DNA of 64,000 nucleotides, taken from NCBI GenBank assembly GCA_902781705.1, contig CACZKE010000001.1, positions 124,001 to 188,000 of the forward strand, in the 5' to 3' direction. The translations under genes and the position numbers were made by a program. Numbering within the stretch: position 1 is the first letter of the stretch; each line of letters begins with the position of its first letter. The notes under the pieces were generated by a model. That model was given only the letters and a program-made list of their open reading frames with translations. It searched no databases and was not told the origin of the DNA. This DNA comes from an uncultured Bacteroidia bacterium (lineage in GTDB: Bacteria; Bacteroidota; Bacteroidia; Bacteroidales; UBA932). Below, piece by piece: positions 7,209 to 17,000 of the stretch.

Positions 7209-9080
7209 ATGAAAAAGCATTCGATGATCCTGGCGGCCGTTGCCGCGCTTTTCACCCTTTCCTGCTCCCGCGAACCCGTTGATGTCCAGACGGATACGGA
7301 AGGGGAGACCGGAGAGATCACCTATCTGGAAGCCGGTTTTGACGGCCTGGATGAAACCCGTACCGTCCGCCAGAGTGACGGGAAGGTCTTCTGGTCGCCC
7401 GGCGACGAGATCGCCATTATCCGGGGAACCAGCTCTGCAGGCAGGAAGAAATTTACGGCTACCAATACGGAACCCGCCGCGCGGGCCACGTTCAGCGGTA
7501 CCATGCCTTCCGGGAGCGCTGCCTATTGGGCCGTTTATCCGTATTCGGCCGACGCTTTCTTTAATGGAACCTATCTTGTAACAACCCTTCCCGACAAGCA
7601 GGAAGCCGTCGCCGGTTCCTTCGCCGACGATCTCTTCGTTTCCGCTGCCTATGTCCGGAACAGCACGACCTCCATCACCTTTGTCCATCAGTGCGGCGGT
7701 GTCAAGTTCTCCCTGACCGAGCCGGGCGTGAAGAAAGTGACGCTGATCCCTGCGGCGGGCGATGTCTATCTGGCCGGTCTGATCGGCCTGTATGCGGCCA
7801 GCACCAGCAGCAAGCCCTATATCCGGGCGACCGGATATCCGGAAGACATGTCCTCTACCATCGAGCTTTCCGCTCCGGAAGGAAAGACCCTGGAAGTGGG
7901 GGCTGCCTACCATTTCGTGACGATCCCGGCCAACCTGACCGGCGGATTCACCCTCCTGTTCGAGAAAGAGAACGGGCAGACCGGCATGCGGACCGTTACG
8001 AAGGACGTTTCGATCCAGGCCGGCCATTTCGCCACGCTGATGGATGTGGACAAGGGCGTGGAATACAAAGACCCCTATCTGGATTTCAGCCCGAGTGAAA
8101 TCATGGTCGATGAGCTGGGCGGTCTGTTCTCCCTGGATGTGACCGGAACGATGGAGTATCACATCGACTCCTATTCCGACTGGATCAAGGAGGTCCCCAC
8201 TTCCGGCGATGCGCGCCTGGGACGTCGTCATGCCTTCGTCGCGGAAGCGAATTCGGAAGGCTCGGAACGGACCGGGATGCTGTCCGTCTGCTATGGAGAC
8301 AACTGCTATCCGGTCATGGTGACCCAGAACGCCGGTGCCGGACTGGCCGTCATCCCGCACCATACCTTCGGGATGCGTTTCACGGCGACTTGGTGCCAGT
8401 ATTGCCCGATCATGGATGCAACGTTCCATCTGGCGAAGGATAACATGGGGGATGCTTTCGAATATGTGTGTATCTATGATACCAGCGGCAATTACGGGTT
8501 TGCGGGAGCCGCGACGCTGAACACGGCCTACTTTATCTCCGGCTTCCCTTCTGCCATTATCGACGGGCGCTATGAATTGGTCAACGTTGAGCCCGAAGAT
8601 GCCTACGCCATGCTTTCCGATGAGGCATCCAAGACTGTAAGCTATTATCCCACGGCAACTTCCATCGGCATCGAGTCCAGCCTGTCCGGCCGCACCCTGT
8701 CGGTAAAGGTGGATGTGAAGGCGCAGTACGAGGAAGACTACAAACTCACCGTTTTCCTGTGCGAGAACGATATCATCGGCAATCAGACGCACTATCAGCA
8801 GGGTACGATTACGAATTTCAACCACAGCCGTGTCGCGCGGATGAGCCTGACCGGTTATATGGGTGACCAGTTCGAAGGCCCCGATGCCGGCGGCGTGAAG
8901 TCTTTCAGCTATACGGCCACGATCCCTTCCGGTTACAACGTGGATAACATGGAAGTGGTCGCCTTCGTCCAGCGGAACTTCAACGACCGTCCGGCCATCC
9001 AGTCCGGCGCCTATGGCGACTGGTATGTGGACAACAGCCGCTCCGCTGCTCTGGGCACCAAGGTGGACGTGGAGTTCTAA
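7209..9080 (+). CDS. Fimbrillin-like / BACON / Omp28-like fusion lipoprotein
   Basis: 623 residues, lipoprotein signal with lipobox TLSC. Residues 30-280 resemble a fimbrillin-like (Mfa-type) N-terminal domain (WSPGDEIAIIRG; YWAVYPYSA). Residues about 295-380 resemble a BACON domain (LDFSPSEIMVDELGGLFSLD ... SERTGMLSV). The C-terminal part (from 385) is a thioredoxin-like Omp28 domain with FTATWCQYCPIMD (Cys396, Cys399). Its last 240 residues parallel the protein at 6062. A purine-rich AAGGAGG lies about 7 bases before the ATG, unusual in this group. It is the last gene of the operon and is followed by a terminator at 9102. Confidence 0.75.
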   Translation: MKKHSMILAAVAALFTLSCSREPVDVQTDTEGETGEITYLEAGFDGLDETRTVRQSDGKVFWSPGDEIAIIRGTSSAGRKKFTATNTEPAARATFSGTMPSGSAAYWAVYPYSADAFFNGTYLVTTLPDKQEAVAGSFADDLFVSAAYVRNSTTSITFVHQCGGVKFSLTEPGVKKVTLIPAAGDVYLAGLIGLYAASTSSKPYIRATGYPEDMSSTIELSAPEGKTLEVGAAYHFVTIPANLTGGFTLLFEKENGQTGMRTVTKDVSIQAGHFATLMDVDKGVEYKDPYLDFSPSEIMVDELGGLFSLDVTGTMEYHIDSYSDWIKEVPTSGDARLGRRHAFVAEANSEGSERTGMLSVCYGDNCYPVMVTQNAGAGLAVIPHHTFGMRFTATWCQYCPIMDATFHLAKDNMGDAFEYVCIYDTSGNYGFAGAATLNTAYFISGFPSAIIDGRYELVNVEPEDAYAMLSDEASKTVSYYPTATSIGIESSLSGRTLSVKVDVKAQYEEDYKLTVFLCENDIIGNQTHYQQGTITNFNHSRVARMSLTGYMGDQFEGPDAGGVKSFSYTATIPSGYNVDNMEVVAFVQRNFNDRPAIQSGAYGDWYVDNSRSAALGTKVDVEF

Positions 9081-9101
9081 CCGGTCTGTCTTTTCAGATT
9101 C

Positions 9102-9134
9102 AGCCCTTCGGCGATTCCGCCGGAGGGCTTTTTG
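9102..9134 (+). terminator. Rho-independent terminator
   Basis: AGCCCTTCGGCG (9102-9113), loop ATTC, CGCCGGAGGGCT (9118-9129), then TTTTTG. Twelve pairs with one G-T. It ends the envelope operon. Confidence 0.85.
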
Positions 9135-9151
9135 TTTGTATGAACATTTTA

Positions 9152-9182
9152 TTTGGATATTGGAAGGAGTTCCTTATCTTTG
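9152..9182 (+). promoter_or_regulatory. Promoter TTTG-N19-TATCTTTG of the sugar permease
   Basis: TTTG at 9152-9155, 19-base spacer, TATCTTTG at 9175-9182. The ATG at 9189 follows after 6 bases. Confidence 0.7.
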
Positions 9183-9188
9183 TAGAAA

Positions 9189-10376
9189 ATGTCCATACAA
9201 ACCATGCGCTCTCTGATCCGGAAATTCAACTTCATTCCCGTCCTGGCGACCTTTTTCGTGATGGGATTCTGCGATGTCGTGGGCATCGCGACCAGTTATC
9301 TCAAGCAGGATTTCGCCTTGAGCGAGTCCCTGGCCGGTTTCATTCCCTCGATGGTGTTCATCTGGTTCCTGTTCCTGTCGGTCCCGGCCGCGATTGCGAT
9401 GAACCGGATCGGGCGGAAGGCGATGGTGCAGGTGAGCAATGCCGTCACCTTCGTGGGGATGCTCATCCCTTTCTTCTCCTATACCTTCGTCTCCTGCATG
9501 GTGGCGTTCGTCCTGCTGGGCATCGGCAACACCCTCCTGCAGGTGTCCCTGAACCCGCTTCTGACGAATGTCGTGAAGGGAGAGCGCCTCACCAGCTGCC
9601 TCACCGGCGGGCAGGTCGTGAAGGCGGTGTCCTCCTTCTGCGGTCCTTTCATCGCCCTGGCGGCGACGGCGGCTTTCGGAAACTGGAAGTACCTGTTCAC
9701 CATCTATGCGGCGATCACGCTCCTGTCCTTCCTCCTGCTGGAGGTGACGGAAATCCCGAGAGAGGCGGCGGAAGGGAAGCGGGCGACCCTGGGACAGGCT
9801 TTCGGCCTGCTCAAGGACAAGACGGTCCTGCTGTTCTTCCTGGGCATTTTCTTCGTCGTGGGAGTCGATGTGGGGACGAATACGGTTTCCGCGAAACTGC
9901 TCATCGAGCGCTGCGGGATGGATGTGGACAAGGCGTCCCTCGGCGCCAGCGTCTATTTCATCTGCAGGACGGCCGGTGCCTTCCTGGGAACCTTCCTGCT
10001 CACTCGGATGCATGACATCAAATACTTGAAAATCAATCTGCTGTTGGCTATCGCTGCGATGGTACTCCTGTTTTTCGTGCAGCCCGCCTGGGCCATTCTC
10101 GCGGGCATCGGCGGTATCGGTTTCTTCTGTTCCAGTGTCTTCTCCGTCCTGTTCTCCCAGGCCCTGAAGGCCAGGCCCGAAAAGGCCAATGAGATCTCCG
10201 GCTTCATGATCACCGGCGTATGCGGCGGTGCCGTCATCCCGCCCCTGATGGGCGTGGCCACGGAATGGGTGGGCAACCAGCGCGGGTCCCTCCTCGTGAT
10301 CTCGCTGTGCCTGCTGTATCTGGTCTGGTGCGCGTTCGCCGCCGGAAAGCGTCAGCGGGATGCCTCGATGGTGTAG
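9189..10376 (+). CDS. FHS-type MFS sugar permease
   Basis: 395 residues with about 12 membrane helices, opening NFIPVLATFFVMGFCDVVGIATSYLK and carrying the major-facilitator loop RIGRKAM between helices 2 and 3. It resembles the FucP/GlcP-like permeases used by Bacteroidota to import monosaccharides across the inner membrane. It lies convergent to the GntR regulator (25-bp overlap of the two 3' ends) and beside phosphomannose isomerase and a ROK kinase, so mannose is the likely substrate. Specificity is inferred from context only. Confidence 0.85.
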   Translation: MSIQTMRSLIRKFNFIPVLATFFVMGFCDVVGIATSYLKQDFALSESLAGFIPSMVFIWFLFLSVPAAIAMNRIGRKAMVQVSNAVTFVGMLIPFFSYTFVSCMVAFVLLGIGNTLLQVSLNPLLTNVVKGERLTSCLTGGQVVKAVSSFCGPFIALAATAAFGNWKYLFTIYAAITLLSFLLLEVTEIPREAAEGKRATLGQAFGLLKDKTVLLFFLGIFFVVGVDVGTNTVSAKLLIERCGMDVDKASLGASVYFICRTAGAFLGTFLLTRMHDIKYLKINLLLAIAAMVLLFFVQPAWAILAGIGGIGFFCSSVFSVLFSQALKARPEKANEISGFMITGVCGGAVIPPLMGVATEWVGNQRGSLLVISLCLLYLVWCAFAAGKRQRDASMV

Positions 10377-11074
10377 GTGAAACTGTCGGCGCGGTAATAA
10401 CCGATGTTATACTCCACCGGAACGCCCTTTTCGTCATAGACGAAGCGCTTCCGGATCAGGATGGGATCGCTGGGGGAAATCTCCAGCTTTTCCGCGATCA
10501 TGTCCCCGGCCAGCCGGGCGGAAACCTCCTCCTTGGAGATCTTGACGACGATGCCGTAGTTCTTCTCCAGCATCTCGTACAGGGGCATGTTGTAGTTCTC
10601 CTCGCCCGTGATGGGCAGTTTCGGATTGAAGTAGGAGATGAAATAGACGAAGGGGAAGGAAGGGTTGCCCCGGACCCGTTCCATCACGACACAGCGGGTT
10701 TCGTCCTCCACGTCGAAGAAACCGGCGATCTCCGGATTGGCGCGCTTCCGGCTGATGTGGAGTTCGAAGTTCCGGACCTCGATCCCCAGCATCTTCATTT
10801 CCTGGGAGAAGCTCAGCCAGTTCTTCACCCCGCCGCTGATACCTTTCCGGGCCACTTTCGTCCCCACGCCCTTTTTCCGCACGAGTAATCCTTCGAAGAC
10901 CAGCTGGTTGATGGCCTGGCGCAGCGTATTGCGTGAGATGTGCAGCTGTTCGGCCAGTTCGATCTCCTTGGGAAGCATTTTCCCGTTTTTGTATTCGTCC
11001 GATTCGATGAGCTCCCGCAGAAGCTGCTGCGCCTGGAGGTGGAGGGGCGTGGCGCTGTTGTGGTCGATGGTCAT
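10352..11074 (-). CDS. GntR-family (HutC/UTRA type) transcriptional regulator
   Basis: 240 residues from ATG at 11074; a GTG at 11092 would add six residues. N-terminal winged helix-turn-helix (LPKEIELAEQLHISRNTLRQ, about residues 30-70) and a C-terminal UTRA ligand-binding domain (ERVRGNPSFPFVYFISYFNP; RKRFVYDEKGVPVEYNIGYY). UTRA domains usually bind a sugar phosphate or similar small molecule. It is divergent from the isomerase-led mannan operon and so probably controls it. An inverted repeat at 11072-11089 overlaps its own start. Confidence 0.88.
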   Translation of the reverse strand: MTIDHNSATPLHLQAQQLLRELIESDEYKNGKMLPKEIELAEQLHISRNTLRQAINQLVFEGLLVRKKGVGTKVARKGISGGVKNWLSFSQEMKMLGIEVRNFELHISRKRANPEIAGFFDVEDETRCVVMERVRGNPSFPFVYFISYFNPKLPITGEENYNMPLYEMLEKNYGIVVKISKEEVSARLAGDMIAEKLEISPSDPILIRKRFVYDEKGVPVEYNIGYYRADSFTYTIEASR

Positions 11075-11099
11075 AATCTGATAATTATGCACAAAAATA
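11072..11099. promoter_or_regulatory. GntR gene promoter and candidate operator
   Basis: On the minus strand TATTTTTG (11092-11099) is the -7 element of the regulator gene. CATAAT-N6-ATTATG (11072-11089) is a perfect inverted repeat just downstream, overlapping the start codon. TGCACAAA occurs here (11088-11095) and again next to the opposite promoter (11137-11144). Operator function is inferred. Confidence 0.45.
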
Positions 11100-11130
11100 A
11101 AAAAATATTATGTATTTGGAAAATCTTTTA

Positions 11131-11138
11131 TATATTTG
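11131..11138 (+). promoter_or_regulatory. -7 element of the mannan operon
   Basis: TATATTTG 14 bases before ATG 11153. The upstream -33 match is weak, which fits a regulated promoter facing the divergent GntR gene. Confidence 0.55.
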
Positions 11139-11152
11139 CACAAACTAAAACT

Positions 11153-12892
11153 ATGTCCATACATACTATGAGGAAAGCCAACTATGATAAGTTCCCTGCC
11201 ACCCGTGTTGACGGGCGGCTTTTCCGGGGGTGGGACGCCATCCGGGAAGTACTGGGCAAGGACCGGAACGGCCCCCTTGCGGTCGACTGGTATGCAGGCG
11301 TGCATGAAACGGAACTCGCCGCCCTGGAGTCCGGCTTCGGCCGGATTGTCCGGATGCGGGAGTTCATGAAGTCCGAGGAGGAAATCCGCCGCCTGACGGA
11401 TCCCTTCATGACGGACGACGTCCTGTTCGGGTATGTGACGAACCTCCGGATGAAGGATTTCTTCGACCCGGCGAAAATCGCCGCCGTCCGGGAGGAACTC
11501 CGCAGTGCGGGACCCGATGTCCTGATCATCGGTACGGGCGCCGCCCTCGTCACCCCGGAGCATGCCACCCTCGTGTATGCCGACATGGCCCGCTGGGAAA
11601 TCCAGCAGCGCTTCCGCCGCCACGAAGTGTGCGGCCTGGGCGTGGACAACCGGGAGGATCCCGTGTCCATCCAGTACAAGCGCGGGCTTTTCATCGACTG
11701 GAAAGTATTGGACTATCATAAGGAAACCCTGTTCGACCGGGTGGACTGGTGGCTGGACACCAACGCCGCCGGCGATCCCAAGCTGATCGGACGCGATACC
11801 TTCCTCCGCGGAATCGACAAGACCGCCCGGAAACCGTTCCGCGTGGTGCCATTCTTCGACCCTGCCCCGTGGGGCGGCCAGTGGATGAAGGATGTGTGCG
11901 ACCTGGACCGGAGCGTGTCCAACTACGGCTGGTGCTTTGATTGTGTTCCGGAAGAGAACAGCCTGCTGCTGGAAGTGGAAGGCGTGAAGGTGGAGTTCCC
12001 GGCCGTGGACCTCATCCTTCTGAGGAGCCGGGAAGTGCTCGGCGCCCCCGTGGAGGCCCGTTTCGGCAAGGATTTCCCCATCCGCTTCGATTTCCTGGAC
12101 ACCATCGGCGGCGGCAACCTGAGCCTGCAGGTCCATCCCACTACGCATTTCATCCGTGAGCAGTTCGGTATGGCCTACACGCAGGACGAAAGTTATTACC
12201 TGCTGGACGCCGGGGAAGACGCCGTCGTGTACCTGGGCCTGAAAGAAGGCGTGGACCGGAAGCAGATGATCGAGGACCTTCGTGCTGCCCAGCGGGGCGA
12301 GATCGTCTTCGATGCGGAGAAATACGTGAACAAGTGGCCGGCGAAGAAGCACGACCATTACCTGATCCCCGGCGGGACCATCCACTGCTCCGGCGCGGGC
12401 AGCATGGTCCTGGAGATCAGTTCCACCCCCAACATCTTCACCTTCAAGCTCTGGGACTGGGGCCGGCTGGGCCTGGACGGGAAACCCCGTCCGATCAACG
12501 TGGAACGCGGCCGCCAGGTCATCCAGTGGGAACGGGACACGGAGTATGCCCGGAAGCACCTCGTGAACCATTTCAGCGACGTTGCGGAAGGAGAGGGCTG
12601 GAAAGAGATCAAGACCGGCCTGCACCCCAACGAGTTCATCGAAACGCACCGGACTTCCTTCTCGGTGCCGGTGACGGCCCGGACGCAGGATAGCGTCCAT
12701 GTCCTGAACCTCGTGGAAGGGGAGGAGGCCGTCGTGGAGAGCCCGGACGGCCGTTTCGAGCCCTTCGTGGTCCACTACGCCGAGACCTTCATCATTCCCG
12801 CGTGCGTGGAAAGCTATACCATCCGTCCCTGCGGCCTGTCCGAGGGGAAGACTTGCATGACCATCCGGGCTTCCGTCCGGTTTAACGCGTAA
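11153..12892 (+). CDS. Mannose-6-phosphate isomerase, class I, two-domain form
   Basis: 579 residues. Interconverts mannose-6-phosphate and fructose-6-phosphate in the cytoplasm. The C-terminal half shows the zinc site of class I enzymes: Gln326 and His328 in SLQVHPT, Glu346 in QDESYYLL, His411 in GGTIHCSG. The first 270 residues form an extra domain (VLIIGTGAALVT, YADMARWEIQQRFRR) not present in short class I enzymes; it looks like a degenerate nucleotide-binding fold. Start 11153 follows the -7 element; an ATG at 11168 is an alternative. First gene of the operon continuing with the ROK kinase and SusCD. Confidence 0.85.
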   Translation: MSIHTMRKANYDKFPATRVDGRLFRGWDAIREVLGKDRNGPLAVDWYAGVHETELAALESGFGRIVRMREFMKSEEEIRRLTDPFMTDDVLFGYVTNLRMKDFFDPAKIAAVREELRSAGPDVLIIGTGAALVTPEHATLVYADMARWEIQQRFRRHEVCGLGVDNREDPVSIQYKRGLFIDWKVLDYHKETLFDRVDWWLDTNAAGDPKLIGRDTFLRGIDKTARKPFRVVPFFDPAPWGGQWMKDVCDLDRSVSNYGWCFDCVPEENSLLLEVEGVKVEFPAVDLILLRSREVLGAPVEARFGKDFPIRFDFLDTIGGGNLSLQVHPTTHFIREQFGMAYTQDESYYLLDAGEDAVVYLGLKEGVDRKQMIEDLRAAQRGEIVFDAEKYVNKWPAKKHDHYLIPGGTIHCSGAGSMVLEISSTPNIFTFKLWDWGRLGLDGKPRPINVERGRQVIQWERDTEYARKHLVNHFSDVAEGEGWKEIKTGLHPNEFIETHRTSFSVPVTARTQDSVHVLNLVEGEEAVVESPDGRFEPFVVHYAETFIIPACVESYTIRPCGLSEGKTCMTIRASVRFNA

Positions 12893-12898
12893 AGAGTT

Positions 12899-14008
12899 AT
12901 GTACGAGAACGATTCAAGAGCGGTACTCACCCTGGACGCCGGCGGGACGAACTTCGTCTTCTCCGCCATCCGCGGCGGCCGCGAGGTGGTGGAACCCGTC
13001 CGGCTGGACGCCGTGACCGACGACGTGCAGCGCTGCCTGGACGTGCTGGTGGAGGGCTTCCGCCGCGTGCAGGCGGCTTTGGACACGCCCGCTGTGGCCA
13101 TCAGCTTCGCCTTCCCCGGCCCGGCCGACTATGAGAACGGCATCATCGGCGACCTGCCCAATTTCCCGTGTTTCCGGGACGGCGTCGCCATGGGACCCTA
13201 CCTGGAGGAAGTTTTCTCCCTTCCGGTCTTCATCAACAACGACGGCAACCTGTTCGCCTACGGGGAAGCGCTCTCCGGCATCCTTCCGGAGGTCAATGCC
13301 GCCCTCTCCGCGGCCGGCAGCTCGAAACGCTACCGCAACCTCCTGGGAATCACCCTCGGGACCGGTTTCGGCGGCGGGGTCGTGCTGGACGGGACGCTCC
13401 TCCGCGGGGACAACGGTTGCGGCGGTGACGTCTGGCTCATGCGGAATGTCCATTACCCCGGCCTCATTGCCGAGGAGAGTGTGAGCATCCGGGCGGTCAA
13501 GCGCGTCTATCATGAGGAAACACCCGAAGACGCCCGCAACCTTTCCCCCAAGCAGATTTTCGACATCGCCGAGGGTTCCCTGGACGGGAATGCCGATGCG
13601 GCGAAGGCGGCTTTCGCCCGGCTGGGCGAGGCGGCTGCCGAGGCGGTGGTCCATGCCCTGGACATCGTGGACGGTCTCGTCGTGATCGGCGGCGGGCTGT
13701 CCGGCGCTTCGAAATACATCGTCCCGGCAATGGTGAAGGCCATGCAGGGCACTCGCTCGACCTTCTCCGGAGCGGTCATTCCCTGCCTCCAGATGCAGGT
13801 ATTCGACCTGACCTCCCGGGAGGGAATGGAGGCATTCGTGCAGGACGGTTCCACGCTGATTCCCATTCCCGGAAGCGACCGGACCGTCCGCTACCGCTGC
13901 GAGAAAAAGACTGGCGTCGCCGTCTCCCGGATCGGGACCGGCCGGGCCGTCGCCCTGGGCGCCTATGCCTACGCCCTGTCCCAAATCGACACAAACATAC
14001 AACAATAA
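12899..14008 (+). CDS. ROK-family sugar kinase (mannokinase/glucokinase type)
   Basis: 369 residues. ATP-dependent hexokinase of the ROK family: phosphate loop TLDAGGTN (Asp13), catalytic Asp115 in NNDGNLFAYGEA, GITLGTGFGGGVV, and a shortened zinc-type segment GDNGCGGDVW in place of the full CxCGxxGC motif. Lying after the isomerase, it probably converts imported mannose to mannose-6-phosphate. The missing cysteines of the classical zinc site are noteworthy but also occur in other Bacteroidota ROK proteins. Confidence 0.8.
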   Translation: MYENDSRAVLTLDAGGTNFVFSAIRGGREVVEPVRLDAVTDDVQRCLDVLVEGFRRVQAALDTPAVAISFAFPGPADYENGIIGDLPNFPCFRDGVAMGPYLEEVFSLPVFINNDGNLFAYGEALSGILPEVNAALSAAGSSKRYRNLLGITLGTGFGGGVVLDGTLLRGDNGCGGDVWLMRNVHYPGLIAEESVSIRAVKRVYHEETPEDARNLSPKQIFDIAEGSLDGNADAAKAAFARLGEAAAEAVVHALDIVDGLVVIGGGLSGASKYIVPAMVKAMQGTRSTFSGAVIPCLQMQVFDLTSREGMEAFVQDGSTLIPIPGSDRTVRYRCEKKTGVAVSRIGTGRAVALGAYAYALSQIDTNIQQ

Positions 14009-14031
14009 CCAAATAACAACCTGATTCCATT

Positions 14032-17000
14032 ATGTTTCCAATCCAGATCTGCGAATGGCACACTCGTGCGGCCCGGAACGTGATCCCGTTCCTCGCCGCC
14101 CTCGCGCTGTTCCTCGGAGCGGGCGCCGGGACACCGGCGCTTGCCCAGACGCACCGGGTCTCCGGCCAGGTCGTCAGTAACGGAGAATCCGTGATCGGCG
14201 CTTCCGTCCTCGTGAAGGGCACCACCACGGGAACGGTGACCGATGTGGACGGACTTTTCACCCTTCAGGCGCGCCCGCAGGACGTGCTCGTGGTGTCCGC
14301 CATCGGGTATGAGACGAAGGAAGTGGCGGTGGAAGGCCGCACTTCCCTGAACATCGAACTGGCCGAGGCCAACCTCCTCCTGGACGATGCCGTGGTCGTG
14401 GGCTACGGTGTCCAGAAGAAAGTGAACCTGACCGGCGCGGTGGCTTCCGTGTCCACCCAGGAACTCGAAGGAAAGCCCATCGCCAACGTCCTGGAAGGCC
14501 TCCAGGGCACGACCCCGGGCCTCGTGATCCAGCAGGGATCCTCCACCCCGGGCGGTACGCCGTCGATGAACATCCGTGGTTTCAACACCATGAACGACAA
14601 CAATCCGCTCGTCATCATCGACGGGATCGAGGGCTCCCTCGGGAACCTCAACCCCAATGATATCGACCAGATTTCCGTCCTGAAGGACGCCTCCTCCACC
14701 GCTATCTACGGTTCCCGGGCTTCCAACGGTGTCATCCTCGTGACCACCAAGAAGGGCGCCGAGGGCCGGGTCTCCGTCAACTATGACATGACCTACGGCC
14801 TCCAGCAGCCCACCGCCCTCCCGACCGTCGTGGATTCCTGGATCTATGCCGAACTCTACAACGAGGCCGCCGTCAACTCCGGCCGCTCCACCAAGTTCAC
14901 GGCCGAGCAGATCGCAGACTTCCGCAATGGCGGGACCAACGTCAAGTGGATCCGCGAACTCTACAAGGAATACGCGCCGCAGCACTCCCACAACGTGTCC
15001 ATGACCGGCGGGGCCAAGAACCTCTCCTACATGGCCTCTCTAGGCTACTTGGACCAGAACAGCCTGTTCAAGGGTCCGGACTTCGGCTACAAGCGCTACA
15101 ACGCCCGCCTGAACGTGAGCCACAAGGTCTCCGACCGGCTCACCCTCACCGCCACGAGCCAGTTCACCCGCAACAAGATCAATGACCACGCCTACTGGAC
15201 CGAATGGATCATCGAGCAGGCGAACCGGATGCCGTCCATCTATGAGATCAAGAATCCCGACGGCACCTATACCTATCCTTCCGGCTCCAACTCCAACTCC
15301 CTGGAGCGTCTGGAGAAGGGTGGCTACCGCCAGAGCGTCAACGACGACCTCTCCGGTACCCTGAACGCCGATTTCAAGATCGCCGAAGGGCTGCACCTTG
15401 GCGCCACCGTGGGCGGCCGCGCCCTGAACAACGCCACGCACGAGAACCGCATGGCCTCCCTCGCCGCCGCTTCCGGCGACAAGGAGAACCACATCTCCGA
15501 GTCCTTCTACCGCGCGACCAAGCTCACCGCGACCACGACGCTATCCTATGAGCACACCTTCGCGGACAAGCACAACTTCGCCCTCCTCCTGGGTTATGCC
15601 TACGAAGGCGAGACCGCCAAGAACTTCAGCACGCAGCGCCTCACGGACAATTCCAAGTACGACATCTTCGTGGGCGACCTCAAGGGTGACGACGTGTCCA
15701 ACAACGGCGGCGCCTCCGACTGGTCCCTGTACTCCGGCTTCGGCCGTCTGACTTACAACTACGACGAGAAGTACCTCTTCGAGTTCAACGTCCGTAACGA
15801 CTATTCCTCCTACTTCGCGAAGGGGAACCGTTCCGGCCTGTTCCCGTCCTTCTCCCTGGGCTGGCGCGTGTCGCAGGAGCCCTGGTGGGAGTCCATCCGT
15901 CCGGTCATCCCGTCCTTGAAGCTGCGCGGCTCCTGGGGTCTCGTGGGTAACAACCGCATCGGCGCCTACCGCTACATGCAGACGGTTTCCGTGACGCAGG
16001 GCATCACCTTCGGCGACGAACTCGCCCCCACCGCCTGGTTCGCCTCCGTCGATCCCGCCATCAAGTGGGAGACCACCCGGATGGCCGACCTCGGCGTGGA
16101 CGTGGGCCTTTTCAAGAACGACCTGAACATGTCCTTCGACTTCTTCCAGAACCGCACGCGCGACATCCTCGTGGGCCTGCCGGTCCCGGGCCTGTTCGGC
16201 AACGGCGCCCCGACCTCCAACGCGGCCACCGTGGACAGCTACGGCTGGGAGTTCTCCCTGAACTACCACTTCCGCACCGGCGCGGTGAACCACAACATCG
16301 CCGGCAACGTCTCCGACAGCTGGAACAAGGTCATCGACACCAAGGGCGAGGACCTCTACTACGGCTATGACGTGGTGACCATCATCAAGGAAGGATATCC
16401 GCTGTATTCCTACTATGCTCTCCGCAACAACGGCCTGTTCCAGAGCGACGAGGAGGCGGCTTCCAGCCCGCACCTCGAGGGCATCGTCCCGCGCGCCGGC
16501 GACATCCGCTACATCGACAAGGACGGCAACGGCGTCATCAACGACGACGACCGCTTCGTGGTGGGCAACGACTTCCCGCGCTACACCTTCGGCCTTTCCT
16601 ACGGCCTGCAGTGGAAGGGATTCTTCGTGTCGGCCTTCGCCCAGGGCGTCGGACGCCGCAGCCGCTGGATGCGCGGTGAGGCGGTCGAGGCCTTCCACAA
16701 CAACAACGAGGGCCCGGTCCACGACTTTCACATGGACCGCTGGACCCCGCTCAACCCGGATGCCTCCTATCCGCGCCTGACGATGGGCACCGAGTCCACC
16801 AACAACGCCACCAAGTCCGACTTCTGGATCCAGAACGCCGCCTACCTGCGCCTGAAGAACGTCCAGGCCGGCTACAGCTTCCAGGGTGACTGGATGAAGA
16901 AGGTCCACCTGACCGAACTGAGGACCTTCCTCAGCGTCGAGAACGCCCTGACCCTGTCCCGCATGCGGGGCGGCTGGGACCCTGAGTACAATGCCGACGG

